Below are positions 35,540 to 60,364 of a stretch of DNA of 64,000 nucleotides, one piece after another (the first letter of the stretch is position 1; each line of letters opens with the position of its first letter). The stretch covers positions 28,643,001 to 28,707,000 of the forward strand of contig NC_063263.1 in NCBI RefSeq assembly GCF_019578655.1. Direction: 5' to 3'. Below the pieces are notes generated by a model. It saw only the letters and a program-made list of their open reading frames with translations. It was not told where the DNA came from and did not search any database. The DNA comes from Ricinus communis. Its lineage: Eukaryota > Streptophyta > Magnoliopsida > Malpighiales > Euphorbiaceae. Both the position numbers and the translations under genes were made by a program.

Positions 35540-36955
35540 AGAATTTTGATATAAAAAATCTAGAAATTATTTCTACATATGCTAACAGTATGTATAATAC
35601 ATATATCCTAAGTACCGTTAGAAAAAGATTTAAATTTTATAAAAATAAAAATATAATAAGTTAATGTCTGACAGTACAACAACTTAATTTGAAAAAAAAA
35701 ACGCCAAATATGGATTATTTCTATAAATAATACAATTAATACATACTAGAATGACAAATATAACCTTCGCTTCTAACATTGATACACATGACAATGTTAG
35801 AAGAATTAAAATTAAATATTAATAACAGAAAAAAGCACAAATTCAAGAAACAATAACACACAAATATATATGTATATATACATATAGTAAATTCCTCTTA
35901 AAAAAAAATGTATTCTCACTGGGGTTAATATTTTGATCCATCTGTTCTATCCCCTCCCTGCTATGCATTCTATCAATTTCTTCCATCTTTAAATCAAATT
36001 CCATATTCCCTCAGTTATCCAATTCAACATTACCATTTCTATTTACTGTCACTCACATTTTATCAAACTACATGTTATTATTAGGGGGGAATTTAGAAAC
36101 TCCAAATTTGAGAAATATTGCACATGAACTGGTGATAAAACTTCCACATAAAATAGTGATAAAAATTCCACAAGAAAACATTGAAGCTACAAAAACAATA
36201 AATTCAAAATAATTACATACATATAATATCATACTTTCTAAGGTAAGTTTTCAAAAAAACAAATGGAGTCTTTTCTATTACGAATTTAGACATTTAATGT
36301 TCTTTATTTTAAAAAAAAAATTTAAAATATAAACTTTTATTTAAAGTCAATAAATTCTTTATATTTTACTCTAAATTATAATTTATTTTCTCAAATATTA
36401 ATACTGTTAATTTTTCTTCCCTCATAATTATAAATTAAATTCTGAATTTTATATTTTTTAACAGTTTTATCAATTTATTTTAAAATTTTAAAATAAATAC
36501 TCATTCTTTTAATTTATTTTTATAAATATTTTCTGATAATAATTTTTTGTACTTACTGTAAAAATATTAATTATGAATCAGCAAAAATAATTTTATTTTC
36601 GACTTAATAATATAATCATTAAAAATTTCATATATATGTATTTTTTTCACATATTTTACATTTCAATGCAATAAATTTTTTATTAATTCACTAATTTTTA
36701 TATTAGTAAGCAAAACTGATTTGCATCATTTATCTCACAGGAGAATTTCAAAAATTATCATTAAAAAATATTTTTAAAAATATAAATATTTACTCTAAAA
36801 TTTTAAAATAATTAAATAAAATTATTAAAAAATAATAATTAAGCCTTTTCTTCCCATTCCTTTAAACATTTGCTAATATAAGATAAAAAGAGCTTACATA
36901 TATCAATAATTAAATATATTAAATTTATAATGTATTTATTAAAATCAAATTAAAA
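35540..36955. other. AT-rich intergenic, nothing recognised
   Basis: Only composition-driven frames and poly-A/T runs. A slightly GC-richer pyrimidine stretch lies at 35935-36070. Confidence 0.5.
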
Positions 36956-36959
36956 AACA

Positions 36960-37260
36960 TTCAAATACATATTTAAATACCTTAACTCTACCGAATTAAT
37001 CACTTTAATACTTTAATTTTTGATATAATCTAATAAACATCTTAATTTATTTTTTTATAATGTGACTTCATTCAATATATCTAATATATATTATTTAAAA
37101 ATATTTAATATTATTAAAAATAAAATACACGAATATTAATATCAAAAATTAGAAATACTTAACAAATTATAAAAATAAAATTTAGATGTTTATTTAGATT
37201 AAATTAAAAGTTCTAATTTCGAAGTGACTAAGTAACCAAAAGTTTATGTTTTTAAATATG
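36960..37260. mobile_element. Small inverted-repeat element (MITE-like)
   Basis: The left arm AATTTTTGATATAATCTAATAAACATCTTAATTT... (about 36970-37070) reappears inverted at about 37150-37250 (ACTTTTAATTTAATCTAAATAAACATCTAAATTT read on minus). About 300 bp in all, no coding. Confidence 0.55.
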
Positions 37261-37741
37261 CATTCTATCTAAATGGTAACATTTAACTCTTTAAATATGA
37301 AGTGTTAAACCAACTTTTTTTTTATATTTAAAAAATAGGGTCAATCATTTTATAAAATTACTATAATAAAAAATTTAAAATTATAATGAAAGAATCACTT
37401 AAAATTCTTCTTAGTATAATAATATAACAGATTTTTTTTTAAAAAAAAAAAGAATTAAATCCCGTGTTTAATGATAATTTTAATAACGTAAGAAAGAGCT
37501 AGTAAGCAAAACATAATGCAAACTTAGCAACACCAAACAAAAAGAGAAATAAAATAGAACTTCTCTAATCCTCGTATAGATTTAATAAATGGTCCATGAC
37601 ATAACAACTCTATAATCATCACCTTTTTAATTGCTTGTAGCAACAGCCATAAATCATCCGTGTTGAGATTAATTTCAGTGACAATAAGACTTGACAACTA
37701 GCATCATCAAACAACGCATTAGAAGTTTGGAATCCAGTCTG
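37261..37741 (-). other. 3' flank and presumed 3' UTR of the alanyl-tRNA synthetase gene
   Basis: The first ~250 bp beyond the stop codon are of mixed composition, as in a 3' UTR. No canonical AATAAA was found at a convincing spot. It is AT-rich beyond 37500. Confidence 0.4.
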
Positions 37742-51294
<13,553 letters not shown>

Positions 51295-51298
51295 TCAT

Positions 51299-51951
51299 TT
51301 TTAAACGCTAATAGCTGTCTTACCCTCTTCTTTATAATTTCTTTTTCCATTTTCATTTTTATTCTATATTTCGGATCGCCTCGCCCTATTCGCCACTTTT
51401 TTTTTTTTTTTCCTTTCCTTTTCCTTTTCTTTGGTAAAATGTGTATTGATAAAATAACTAATAAAAATATGTAAATTTTAAACTTAACTGTCAAAGTACA
51501 CCTTTTCTGGTAAATTAACGATTTCTATTTTTCAATAATACATTAGAATCTTAAAATATTTAGTATATAATATTATTATTTTATTAAAATAATATGTTAA
51601 CATAATATAAAGAATTAGTTAGTTTTGAAAATATCACAAAATTTTAAAAGATAAATTGCTAGACCGTTAGTTAGTTTAATAGTATTATTATCTCTTGAGT
51701 TACACTAAAATAAATATATATCATATTTATAAAATTTAGAAAAATGACTATGAAAGTTTTATTAATTTAAACTAAATTATAAGTATACGAATCTTCAATT
51801 ATAAAGTGTAATAATTTATATATAATGTCATTTATAAAATTTATAAAATTATTATTTTAATTTTATTATTTATTGACTTAAGGGTTCATTGACTTTTCTT
51901 TTGATTTTATAATTCAATTTGAGCGTTGTTAATAATTATTTTATGTGTTTA
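51299..51951 (-). promoter_or_regulatory. ALATS: Presumed promoter/5' UTR of alanyl-tRNA synthetase, then AT-rich spacer
   Basis: The first 130 bp upstream include a pyrimidine/purine-asymmetric tract (poly-T run around 51398-51413), a small GC patch (GGATCGCCTCGCCC, 51373-51386) and an ATATAGAAT TATA-like site on minus (about 51361-51369). Beyond 51430 it is AT-rich with nothing recognised. Confidence 0.35.
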
Positions 51952-52918
51952 TGTTATAGAATTTAAGTGGTAAAGGCACTAGATTAAAGGACTTGAAAAA
52001 AATTCAAGTTGCATGTTTAAAGACGAATAAAGTGTGAGAGTACTCCAAAAGCGCAAGAGGGATTTTCATAAAGTCAAGTTGATCATGCACGTGTAAAGAG
52101 CATATTAAAATCACCCAATCAAATGATGACACCTGGCATTCAATAAATTTTCTCTTCAAAAAAACACAAGAGTGCTTTAGAGGCTCTCTCAATTCTTATT
52201 GTAAAGGAAATCACTTGAGTTGGTTGAGCATACCACGAGGGTGCTTCTGGGTGTCCTATCATCAAGCAAAAGGCTCTCTGGAGCAGCGGTGACATTCATA
52301 TTAAATGTTAAGTCATTAACCATTACGTCGTAATCTAGTGGTATCATATCATATGTCAAGAGCTGTTGGAACCTAATGCCTGTATTCAGAAAGCGCAATG
52401 GCAAATATCTCTTGTAAAGACTTAGACATTTGATAAATCATTCTCTAACTACCTAAACTTTTGCAATTTAGTTTATTTAACTCTCTACATTTATTTCTTT
52501 CATTTAACTTGCATTGAGTTGAATTCTTTCGTTTAATTCTCTTTGTAAGGGTTATTGTATGAGCTTAAGTTACAAAATACAAAGAATTTATTGTTAAATT
52601 TTTATTAAACTCAAGAGTTAAAAAGATTTTGTGAGAGGATTGGGAAACACTACATGAAGATTTAGTATTAGCCTTGTAAAACACGAAGTTGTTGGGTAAA
52701 CTTGTTAGAACCTAAAATTGTAATCAATTTGAATATAGTAGAATCCTTAAGTATGATCTTGAGGAGTGGACATAAGGAGAATTGTCTCAATTCTTTCACC
52801 TGTCAACTTCTTTGTTTTCTTAGTGCACATAGTCCTTTATGTGTTTATAATTATTTTGTTTATAGATTGTATTTATAATTTTAAGTCACAAATTCAACCC
52901 CCTTAGGTCCATGGGACA
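51952..52918 (+). mobile_element. Copia-type 5' LTR (approximate left end)
   Basis: The candidate LTR begins TGTTATAGAATTTAAG and ends TCCATGGGACA, followed after 5 bp by an initiator-Met primer site. The end stretch with GAGGAGTGGACATAAGGAG and CTTCTTTGTTTTCTTAGTG resembles SIRE/Maximus-type copia LTRs. Only one LTR remains, so the start is not confirmed by a partner or a target duplication. Confidence 0.55.
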
Positions 52919-52923
52919 ATAAA

Positions 52924-52935
52924 TGGTATCAAAGC
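52924..52935 (+). other. Copia primer-binding site
   Basis: TGGTATCAAAGC, near-identical to the TGGTATCAGAGC complement of initiator tRNA-Met used by plant copia elements. Confidence 0.85.
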
Positions 52936-52978
52936 TAAGTCATTTGATTCAAGCTTAATTGTGAGTTTAAAGATTAAG

Positions 52979-53454
52979 ATGGCAACCAATGAAGGCTCTC
53001 AATATCTCAAGCCATACTTTGATAGATCCGATTATACCTTCTAGAAATTCTATATGAAAATCTATTTGGATTCATATACTGTTGAGATTTTAGATTATGT
53101 AATGAAAAATGAAAGCCTCCCACTAAGACAAGGAATGAAGAAGAAAGAGTTCTTCATAAGAAATAATGGGTAATTGTTCACAAGAAGCAAAATCTTAAGA
53201 ATAAGCAAGCTATAACTATTCTTGTGATTGTCTATCTAGAGAAGAATGTAAGAGAGTGCAACATTGCATAATGGCACATCAAATTTGGACCGGCTTAGAA
53301 AACTATCATGAAGGTATCAAGCAAGTTAAATCAAGAAAGATATAATGCTTGTGACCGAATATGAGATGTTCAAGATGAAACCTAATAAATCCATCACCGA
53401 CATAACTAGTAGGTTATACACGATCAACAATATGAGAAAACTTATGAAGCATAA
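52979..53454 (+). pseudogene. Copia gag N-terminal remnant, cut by a CACTA transposon
   Basis: From ATG 52979 the frame reads MATNEGSQYLKPYFDRSDY, then a stop, and later MLVTEYEMFKMKPNKSITDI in another frame, followed by the SRLYTINNMRKLMK block. The 'YE(M/L)FKMK..-(S/N)I-(D/E)' pattern is that of SIRE-type copia capsid. The sequence ends where the CACTA terminus begins at 53455. Several stops mark it as dead. Confidence 0.75.
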
Positions 53455-53469
53455 CATTACAAGAATTTA

Positions 53470-54125
53470 TGCATTTAGCGATAACTTTTAATAACGAATG
53501 CCATCTATCATTACATAGCGATAGAATAACTATAGATTAGCGACTACTAAGTTAGTTCTGAATATGGCAATGACTTAGCGATGTCTTAGAGACGGACACA
53601 ATGCCATCGCTAGTTAGAGCGTCAAATTTTGGCACATAAAATAACAAGGAATTAGCGATGACTTTACGACGGGAATTTAGCGACAGAGTGCTTGCTGTTA
53701 CTAATTACTAGAGCCAAGGAGGCATGAAACTTTGGTGCCTTTCTTGTTAGTTTAGCAATGAAAAATATCGTCAGTAACTTGGATCATTTAGTAACGGAGT
53801 GTTCTTCGTCGCTAAAAGTAAGAACTAGTAACGACGCGCATGCTGTCACTAAAAGGAGCTTAAAAATATATCTATGCAACTCTATAATTTAGCGAAGGAT
53901 GTTAATCTATCGCTAATGGGGTTATAGAAATAGTGGTATTTTTGGGATAAAATATTGTAACCCTAAAATTTAGCAATAGACTCTATCCATCGCTAAATTG
54001 GGTTTATTGAAACGGCGGTGTTTGTTTAATAACCTAAGATTTAGCGATAGAGCGCGTCCATCACTAAACTTTAGGAATTTAAACCTAAGATTTAGTGAAG
54101 GATGTTAATTTGTCTTAATTATTAA
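53470..54125 (+). repeat. CACTA subterminal repeats (TAGCGA / TCGCTA)
   Basis: At least ten copies of TTAGCGA(T/C) or its complement ATCGCTAA are scattered in both directions. In CACTA elements such arrays bind the transposase. Confidence 0.8.
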
Positions 54126-54306
54126 GCTCTAGCAGTCATGCTGCGTTCCTATTCCCGTCGTCTTGCTCACCTCCGGAGTCCCTCCCCTCCAGTAAGTGAG
54201 TTTAATTTAATGTTTTTTATATTTAATATTTTTTATATTTTATTTAAATGTAATGTATTTTATTTTTATTTAATTGTCTTTATATATTTTGTATTTTAAT
54301 TTTTAT

Positions 54307-54880
54307 GTTAAAAAATTAGGTTAACAAATTAATTATAAAAATAGATTAAATTCATTAAGTATAACTTCTACTATATTTAATTTCATAATATATTATTAAT
54401 TTATAGGTTAAAATATTAGATTAAAAAATTTAGTATATAAACTAGGTTAAATTTATTAAAAGAGTTTATATTATATTTAATGTAATATAATTTGATTAAT
54501 TTATAGTTTAAAAAATTAGATTAAGTTTATCATATATGATTTCTGCTATATTTAATCTAATAATATTCATTAAGTTATATTTTGAAAAATTAGATTAAAA
54601 AATTAAGTAAAAGAAATTGGTTAAATTTATTAAGAAAATGTTTGCCATATTTAATTTAATTAAATCTGAATAATTTATACTTTAAAAAATTAAGTTAAAT
54701 TTATTAAATATAATTTTTACTATATTTGATGTAGTAATATTTTATTAAGTTATATTTTTAAAAATTAGGTTAAAAAATTTCGTATAAAAAAACTAGGTTA
54801 AATTTATTTAATTAATTTATATTTTAAGAAATTAAGTATAAAAAAGGTTAAATTTATTATATATTTTTTGTTATATTTTA
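54307..54880 (+). repeat. Minisatellite, units of about 70-105 bp, ~7 copies
   Basis: Each unit begins (G)TT(T)AAAA(A/T)ATTAG(G/A)TTAA and contains GGTTAAATTTATT and (A/G)(C/T)ATATTTAAT. Starts lie near 54307, 54407, 54506, 54577, 54680, 54755 and 54823. Confidence 0.7.
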
Positions 54881-55689
54881 TTAAAAATGAAGTATAAATA
54901 TTATGTTATATATCTTATATTGAGTAATTTAATCTCTATTTATTAAGTTAAATATAAGTTATTATAGTTATTATAATTTCTATTTTTTATTTATTATTAG
55001 TTTAATTTTTTAATTATAATTATTATTTTTATTTTTATTTTCTAATAGTTTTTATTCGATAAAAGTCATTAGAAGACGCATATATGGATTAGCAAGCAGT
55101 ATGTATATGTTCGTTCTTTAATTTATCTAATATGTTAATAAATACATTAGCAAGCAATACATATTTATTATTCATTAATTAGTGAATAATACATATATTA
55201 GTATAACTCACACGTTAACAAACTTATGATGAATAGATTTGGATTATATTTGATTAAACTTGATAAATGTGAAAGTTTATGGTAGTTAGGTATGTGGCTT
55301 TATTTATGCATGTTTTTTACTTATAAACTGAACCCGCTTTACGGAAGGTATGTCTATATTATATGAGAGATTTTGTCAGAATTTTGGTAGAATTTTAGAA
55401 AAAAAAAGAGCATCCCTAAAAATAAAAATTAATTTCTTAATAAAACTAAAATTGATATCTAAAGCTTAATAATTTTAGTGATAATTAAAATATTTATAAA
55501 ATTTTAAAATTAAATTTAAATCTAAAAAGTTTAATAAGGATAAAGATAAGAGAATACGTATTATGACTTTTTATTTTTTAATTATTTTTATAATCACTCC
55601 TTTCTATTATCTTAAACTTTTTATGAATTTTTTAAATAAATCAATAATGTTTACAATATTGGCAAAAATATAATAATTCAGATAGCAGA
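54881..55689. other. AT-rich CACTA interior, no gene
   Basis: AT-rich with only composition-driven frames. It includes repeated short words such as AGCAAGCA(A/G)TA.TATAT(A/G)T (55090, 55147). Confidence 0.5.
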
Positions 55690-57260
55690 GCGTCGAAGGA
55701 TTACTCCACCACCTTATCCTACATCATTGAGACATTCCAAACACCTGTTTCTACATCGACCTCTACACCCACCTCGAGATCAGTGTTGCTTCTACCATCC
55801 TCTATTATATCCACAAATTCTTCACAATCTATTTCTATTCCACCACCACTGTTGTTCTACTTCCCATTACACCCATGCCATCAGCTGAGGGGACCTTACT
55901 GGTTGTATCATCATCAAGGAGTTTGAAGCTCTAAATATGGATTGAGAGTGATAGGTAATAAAACTTATTTTTGTTGTATTGATAATTATTGTAAATTGAA
56001 TTTAGTACTCTTATATAAACTAATTCCAATAAATTTCTTGTATACAGGCTGGTAACTTCTCATTTATGCTTGGCGAAGGCCACAAAGATCTTCAGAAATG
56101 TCATAGAAGGCGAGGAGTACACGTGGTGAGTTCATGCCTAAGACGGTAAATGACTCATACTTCATCGAGTGGAAGGTAAAAAAAATTATGATTATTCAAT
56201 AATTAAATATCTACAATTGATTAATATTAATATTTCTTTTATTTTTCTTGTTTGCAAAAATGTTTCTCCTGGGATTCGAGGTTCGAGGATCGGCTCTGAC
56301 CTGCTTGGGATAGGTAGACAGTCGAGAGATACCGCGACATGGTATCCGGTTCGAAGAGGAGTGGGAAGCGACCTCGATGTGTCCTAGAAGACACCTAGGC
56401 CTATTGAACAAACTACTGGAAGATGCCCAAGGTGAAGGTATCCACCCAACCCAGACCCACAACAAGAACTGTCTCAGCGAGGTTGCCAGTCCTAGTACAG
56501 GCCCTGCTCGCCATATTACTAGGTCGAGGTCGGCCATTGATCGCAAGCAACACTAGTAAGAATTAACAAACTTCTGTAGTATATTTACAAGTATTATTTA
56601 AATTTGTAACATAAAATTATCTTTAATCTAACCATTTTCTTTTGTTCAAGCTAGGAAGTTGAGTTGCAAGCTTAGCGCCTTTGATTTGTTTCGCCGATTG
56701 CATAACAAGACCGACAACCAGTTCATCAATAATAAGTCCTAATAGACCCCTATAAGTTACTTATAACTTATAAATTTTCAATTAATATTCCTAGTGTTTT
56801 AATTTAATATGATAATTAATTTCAATTTCTATCTAATACAGGATATTGTTAAGGCGCGGGCAGTTGCTGCACCTCAGTCCGGTGAGGGTTGTTCGGATCC
56901 TCCATCGGTTGACATGTCGCCGCTGTTCTTCGAGATCGTCAGCGAAGAGAAGAAGCAGTGCATATATGGGTTGGGTTCAAAGGCACCCACCTTCATCTAG
57001 CCCCGTAGCTCTGACAGCTCCAGTAGAACTACCTCTGATCCCTCAAGGGAGGCGCTTAGACACGAGTTATGAGCGAAACTGATCAAGAGTACCAGGCCCA
57101 CATAGTAGATCTAGAGTGGATAATGAGCACATTGTTTGCATGTTTGGTGTTGGCATCGTTCCACCACCTGTGCTTGCTCCTCCAGCCACTGCATCTGTGA
57201 CTGCCATTCCGGGTCCTCTAGTTTAAGAGCATGGCGACTCCTCATCATCCACTAGCTCTG
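55690..57260 (+). pseudogene. CACTA TNP1-type (Transposase_24-like) gene remnant
   Basis: Coding-like GC-richer blocks alternate with AT-rich introns: a Pro/Ser/Thr-rich block (55690-55935), 56048-56177, 56240-56560, 56653-56741 and 56843-57240. Recognisable strings are GPARHITRSRSAID (about 56501-56542), KLSAFDLFRRLHNKTDNQF (about 56669-56725), and EIVSEEKKQCIYGLGSKAP (56931-56987). These match the 'GPALHTGGSRSA', 'ELFRRTHTR...F' and 'VSGEKKRRVYGLGSQA' signatures of the plant CACTA-associated Transposase_24 family. Stops and frame changes occur within the third block. In En/Spm the TNP1/TnpA-type product binds the subterminal repeats, which is consistent with the repeats at 53470-54125. Confidence 0.7.
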
Positions 57261-57510
57261 ATTAGACATATTTGTTCATACTTTACTTTATAATATTTTT
57301 TAGTACATAGTTTTTTACTAAATAGTTTTCTATATAATTATTTATATTTTTTTAATTTCATATTTTTTTTTTATTTCAATGTATATTAATATTATATGTG
57401 TGGGCAGTGGTGTTGGGCGCAGACCTAAGTGTCTCTAGCGACTATTGCACGACAAGGCTTTTCAACCTAATAGGAACACGCTAACTAATCACTGAGATTA
57501 GTACGGAGAT

Positions 57511-57521
57511 GGGAGTCGCCA
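57511..57521 (-). other. Primer-binding-site-like TGGCGACTCCC
   Basis: It matches the start of Tat-type primer sites and pairs in type with the diverged site at 11345. Confidence 0.45.
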
Positions 57522-59096
57522 CTCAGATAATTTTCCGAGACTCTAATTGAGTGGTGAGTCTCGATTCCATAAGGAAGCTTCTCCACATTCAAAGATGGAT
57601 CCGAAAGCCAACTTCCCTATTTGTGTATATTCATTTTAATTTTATTATTTAACGAATTATTCCCTATAAATAAGATAGTTTTTATTTTAAAAACAAGCAT
57701 TACAACATATAAGGTTCACCTAAGTCTAACCCATTTTATTTAAGCTCAATTTCCATTTAGATAATTAACCTAACTAGTTATTCAATAATGTACAAAGGCC
57801 CATCTAGTCTAGCCCAATTATAATTTATATAGTTAATTACCAGCCTCTAAACCTAAATGGACTACCTTTTATGTTAAAACCCAATTGAATGATCCTATTC
57901 TAATATGATCCATTAGTTAATTAAAAACATAGCAAAAAGTCCAGTTAAGTTTACATGGATTTTGGTTTAGCGTCAATTTACTATCCTTTAATTTAATAGA
58001 CTATAATTACATACCATATCCAATTTTAAAGCCTAATGTTTATTTGTCTAGTTTTAGCTAGGTAATTAAATAGAAGATATTTAACATACATCTAAAATAA
58101 AATATAAAATAAAGTGTAAGAAATTGAATCTAGCTATTACAACTCTCATACAACTAAAAATCAAAAGAAGAATGCATAAAATAAGTTATAGCGTACAAAA
58201 ATTGCTAAAATTTGCATAAAATCTGAAAATAGGGCAAAATTGTATTAATCTAGGGCTTGGTCACTGTTGATTTTGCACTTTTCCTTAATTTTTCTCACCC
58301 AAAAGCCGATTAATCATGCATAGAAGGCAAAAACATGATTAACATATGAAAAATACGAAAATAAAAGACATAAAAATTGAATAAAATGAAGCTAGCACAT
58401 GTAAAATTATCAAAAAGAGATAAACTAATAAGAGACAAAAACTTCAAATGGCAGATCCTAAAACTAATCATACAATCCTAAAATTAGATCTAATCATACA
58501 ATCTCATGAATTATCATAAAGATGAAATAAATCTAACATGTTAACTTAATTATTTAACTCGTCAGATTTAAAATCCAATAAAAACATGTTATTGGATTCA
58601 AAACCCTATACAAATCATGTTATCAAATTCAAAATCCAACATGCATAAATATTACAAGAACATATAAAACTATTAAAAGCCCTAGATTTGATCATATAAA
58701 TCATATAAAAAATTCAAAATCAATCCTAACATGTTTCTAAAATCATAAAATTAAAGAAAAGGGAAGAAGATGCTGATGATGCTGGATTTTGGAACCCTCA
58801 AGTTGTCACCGTATTGTGCTGATCCTCGAGTCTCAGGTGATGAGGAGGAGATAGAATTGAATATAGGATATGCATCTAGAGTTTTTCAGGGTTTTTTTGA
58901 TGTTTGGTTTATGAAAAAAGGGTTTTGAAAAGCCTATTGTCGTTCTATAAAAAAAGTTTCCTAAAATGAGTTCTTACTTATTGTACCTTTCTCTCAATTA
59001 TCAAAAAAAAAAAAACTCAATGCTTAAATGAACATAGACTATTTTTCAATATTTTCAGTAGCTAGTAGCTAACCCTAAACCTAAGACATCCTTTTC

Positions 59097-59104
59097 TATT
59101 TATA
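59097..59104 (-). promoter_or_regulatory. TATA box of Tat-like LTR
   Basis: TATAAATA on the minus strand, within CTCTATAAATAGA. Confidence 0.5.
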
Positions 59105-59614
59105 GAGGTAGGTTTTAAGAAACCCTAGAGGAGCATATAAACTCTAATCTATTTAAATTTAAAGAATCGAGTTTCCTTTATCAAGTAATTAAATCCCTTA
59201 AGTTTAGACTAACATCCAATAAATATGATATTTAAAATTCAAATAAAATCCAATAATTATCACTAAATATTTTCTAAAACCTTCTTTTTATCAATTTTAG
59301 CATTTTTAAGTCAAAATATAAGTAAAACGGCATCGAGATTTGAAAATAAGCCAACCCTAGCTGGGATTCGCCCGTCTTCCACCTCTCAAGACTCGAGAAA
59401 GGCAGTAACTTTTATCATCGGATTTTTCATAATTTCCTCGATATCTATATTCGAAAAATGGGTGACAGCCGCCCCTGGTTTATCATAATTTATAAACACA
59501 AATATGATTAAATAAATTAAGAAAAATAATAATATCAAAGATATAGTAAAAGGATATATTGATAAGTTGTAGAAGCCACACTCTATAAGATCGAATTATT
59601 GCAGAAATTTTAAT

Positions 59615-59862
59615 TTGATGTAAGGACCACGCCCGTTTAATTTTGAGGAGTACACCTGGTTGAGTTTTGAGGACTTCGCCTGCTTGATTGAAGGATTACG
59701 CTCGATGATTTAGGAACTATGTGTGATGATTTGGTAACCACATCTGATAACTTAAGGACTATGCCCGCTGATTTGGGGAACTACGCCTGATGATTTAGGA
59801 ATCATGCCCGATGATTTGGAAACTAGGCATGTCTGATTTGGGAATCACGCCCGATGATTTAT
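59615..59862 (+). repeat. Degenerate tandem repeat, unit ~24 bp, ~10 copies
   Basis: The consensus is close to GATTTGGGAACTACGCCCGAT. Units drift in length (20-28 bp) and sequence. It lies in the U3 part of the Tat-like LTR. Confidence 0.75.
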
Positions 59863-60364
59863 AGGTGCAGAGGCTTTCCTCTTCCTTCTTTATCATTTTT
59901 TGCTTCGTGATGTAATTATGTTGTAGTTTTCGCTACGGGTTGTGATTTGGTATATACTTTACTCTCTTGGATAACTTCTACATCGAGATGTGAATTGATG
60001 ATATTCCACTTCGGAAGGTGAACTTGGTAGTCTCTACTTCGAAAAGTAAACTTGAGTATAGATTAAGCAATTTATTTTCTTCGCTTTCTTGTTACAAGTT
60101 AGTGGCATATATATAATAGTACAAAAATTACATCAAGCAAAAAGTAATGAGAGTGTGTGATATGCATGTTATGTATGACATGTAATACATTTTAAAAAAA
60201 TCATCCTTCAGTTTGGATAGAGGCATTCTAGTACCCATCAACATCAACACTTTGAGAGTTCAATCACCTGCTCTTCGGGCACATGGCATGGAGCCTAATG
60301 GTCGATAAAAAATGATGAAGACGATGCATATCAGAAATTTGAAAGTCATGGTGATGATAGGAAG

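Larger units (their letters stand above)
53455..57404 (+). mobile_element. CACTA (En/Spm) transposon, left end to truncated right part
   Basis: The left end CATTACAAGAATTTATGCATTTAGCG is a diverged CACTACAAGAAA terminus. About 650 bp of TAGCGA/TCGCTA subterminal repeats follow, then an AT-rich part with a minisatellite, then TNP1-type coding remnants (55690-57260). No right terminus (…TTCTTGTAGTG) was found; it appears lost where the Tat-like LTR sequence begins near 57405. It sits inside the copia gag. Confidence 0.8.
57405..60364 (-). mobile_element. Tat-like long LTR, leftward (R/U5 and part of U3)
   Basis: Read on minus: a U3 with short repeats (59615-59862), TCTATAAATAGA (TATA, 59095-59107), about 1.6 kb without genes, then GACTCACCACTCAATTAGAG and the primer-site-like TGGCGACTCCC (57511-57521). 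This is the layout of Tat/Ogre-type Ty3/gypsy 5' LTRs. Only about 110 bp of leader remain left of the primer site. The U3 is continued at 61818-62460 beyond an inserted solo LTR. Confidence 0.5.

Noticed and set aside
56211..56546. Minus-strand frame of 111 codons over the CACTA gene
   Set aside because: It is a shadow; the plus strand carries the Transposase_24-like signatures.
59615..59862. Possible CRISPR-like array
   Set aside because: Units drift in sequence and length and have no unique spacers; the context is a plant LTR.
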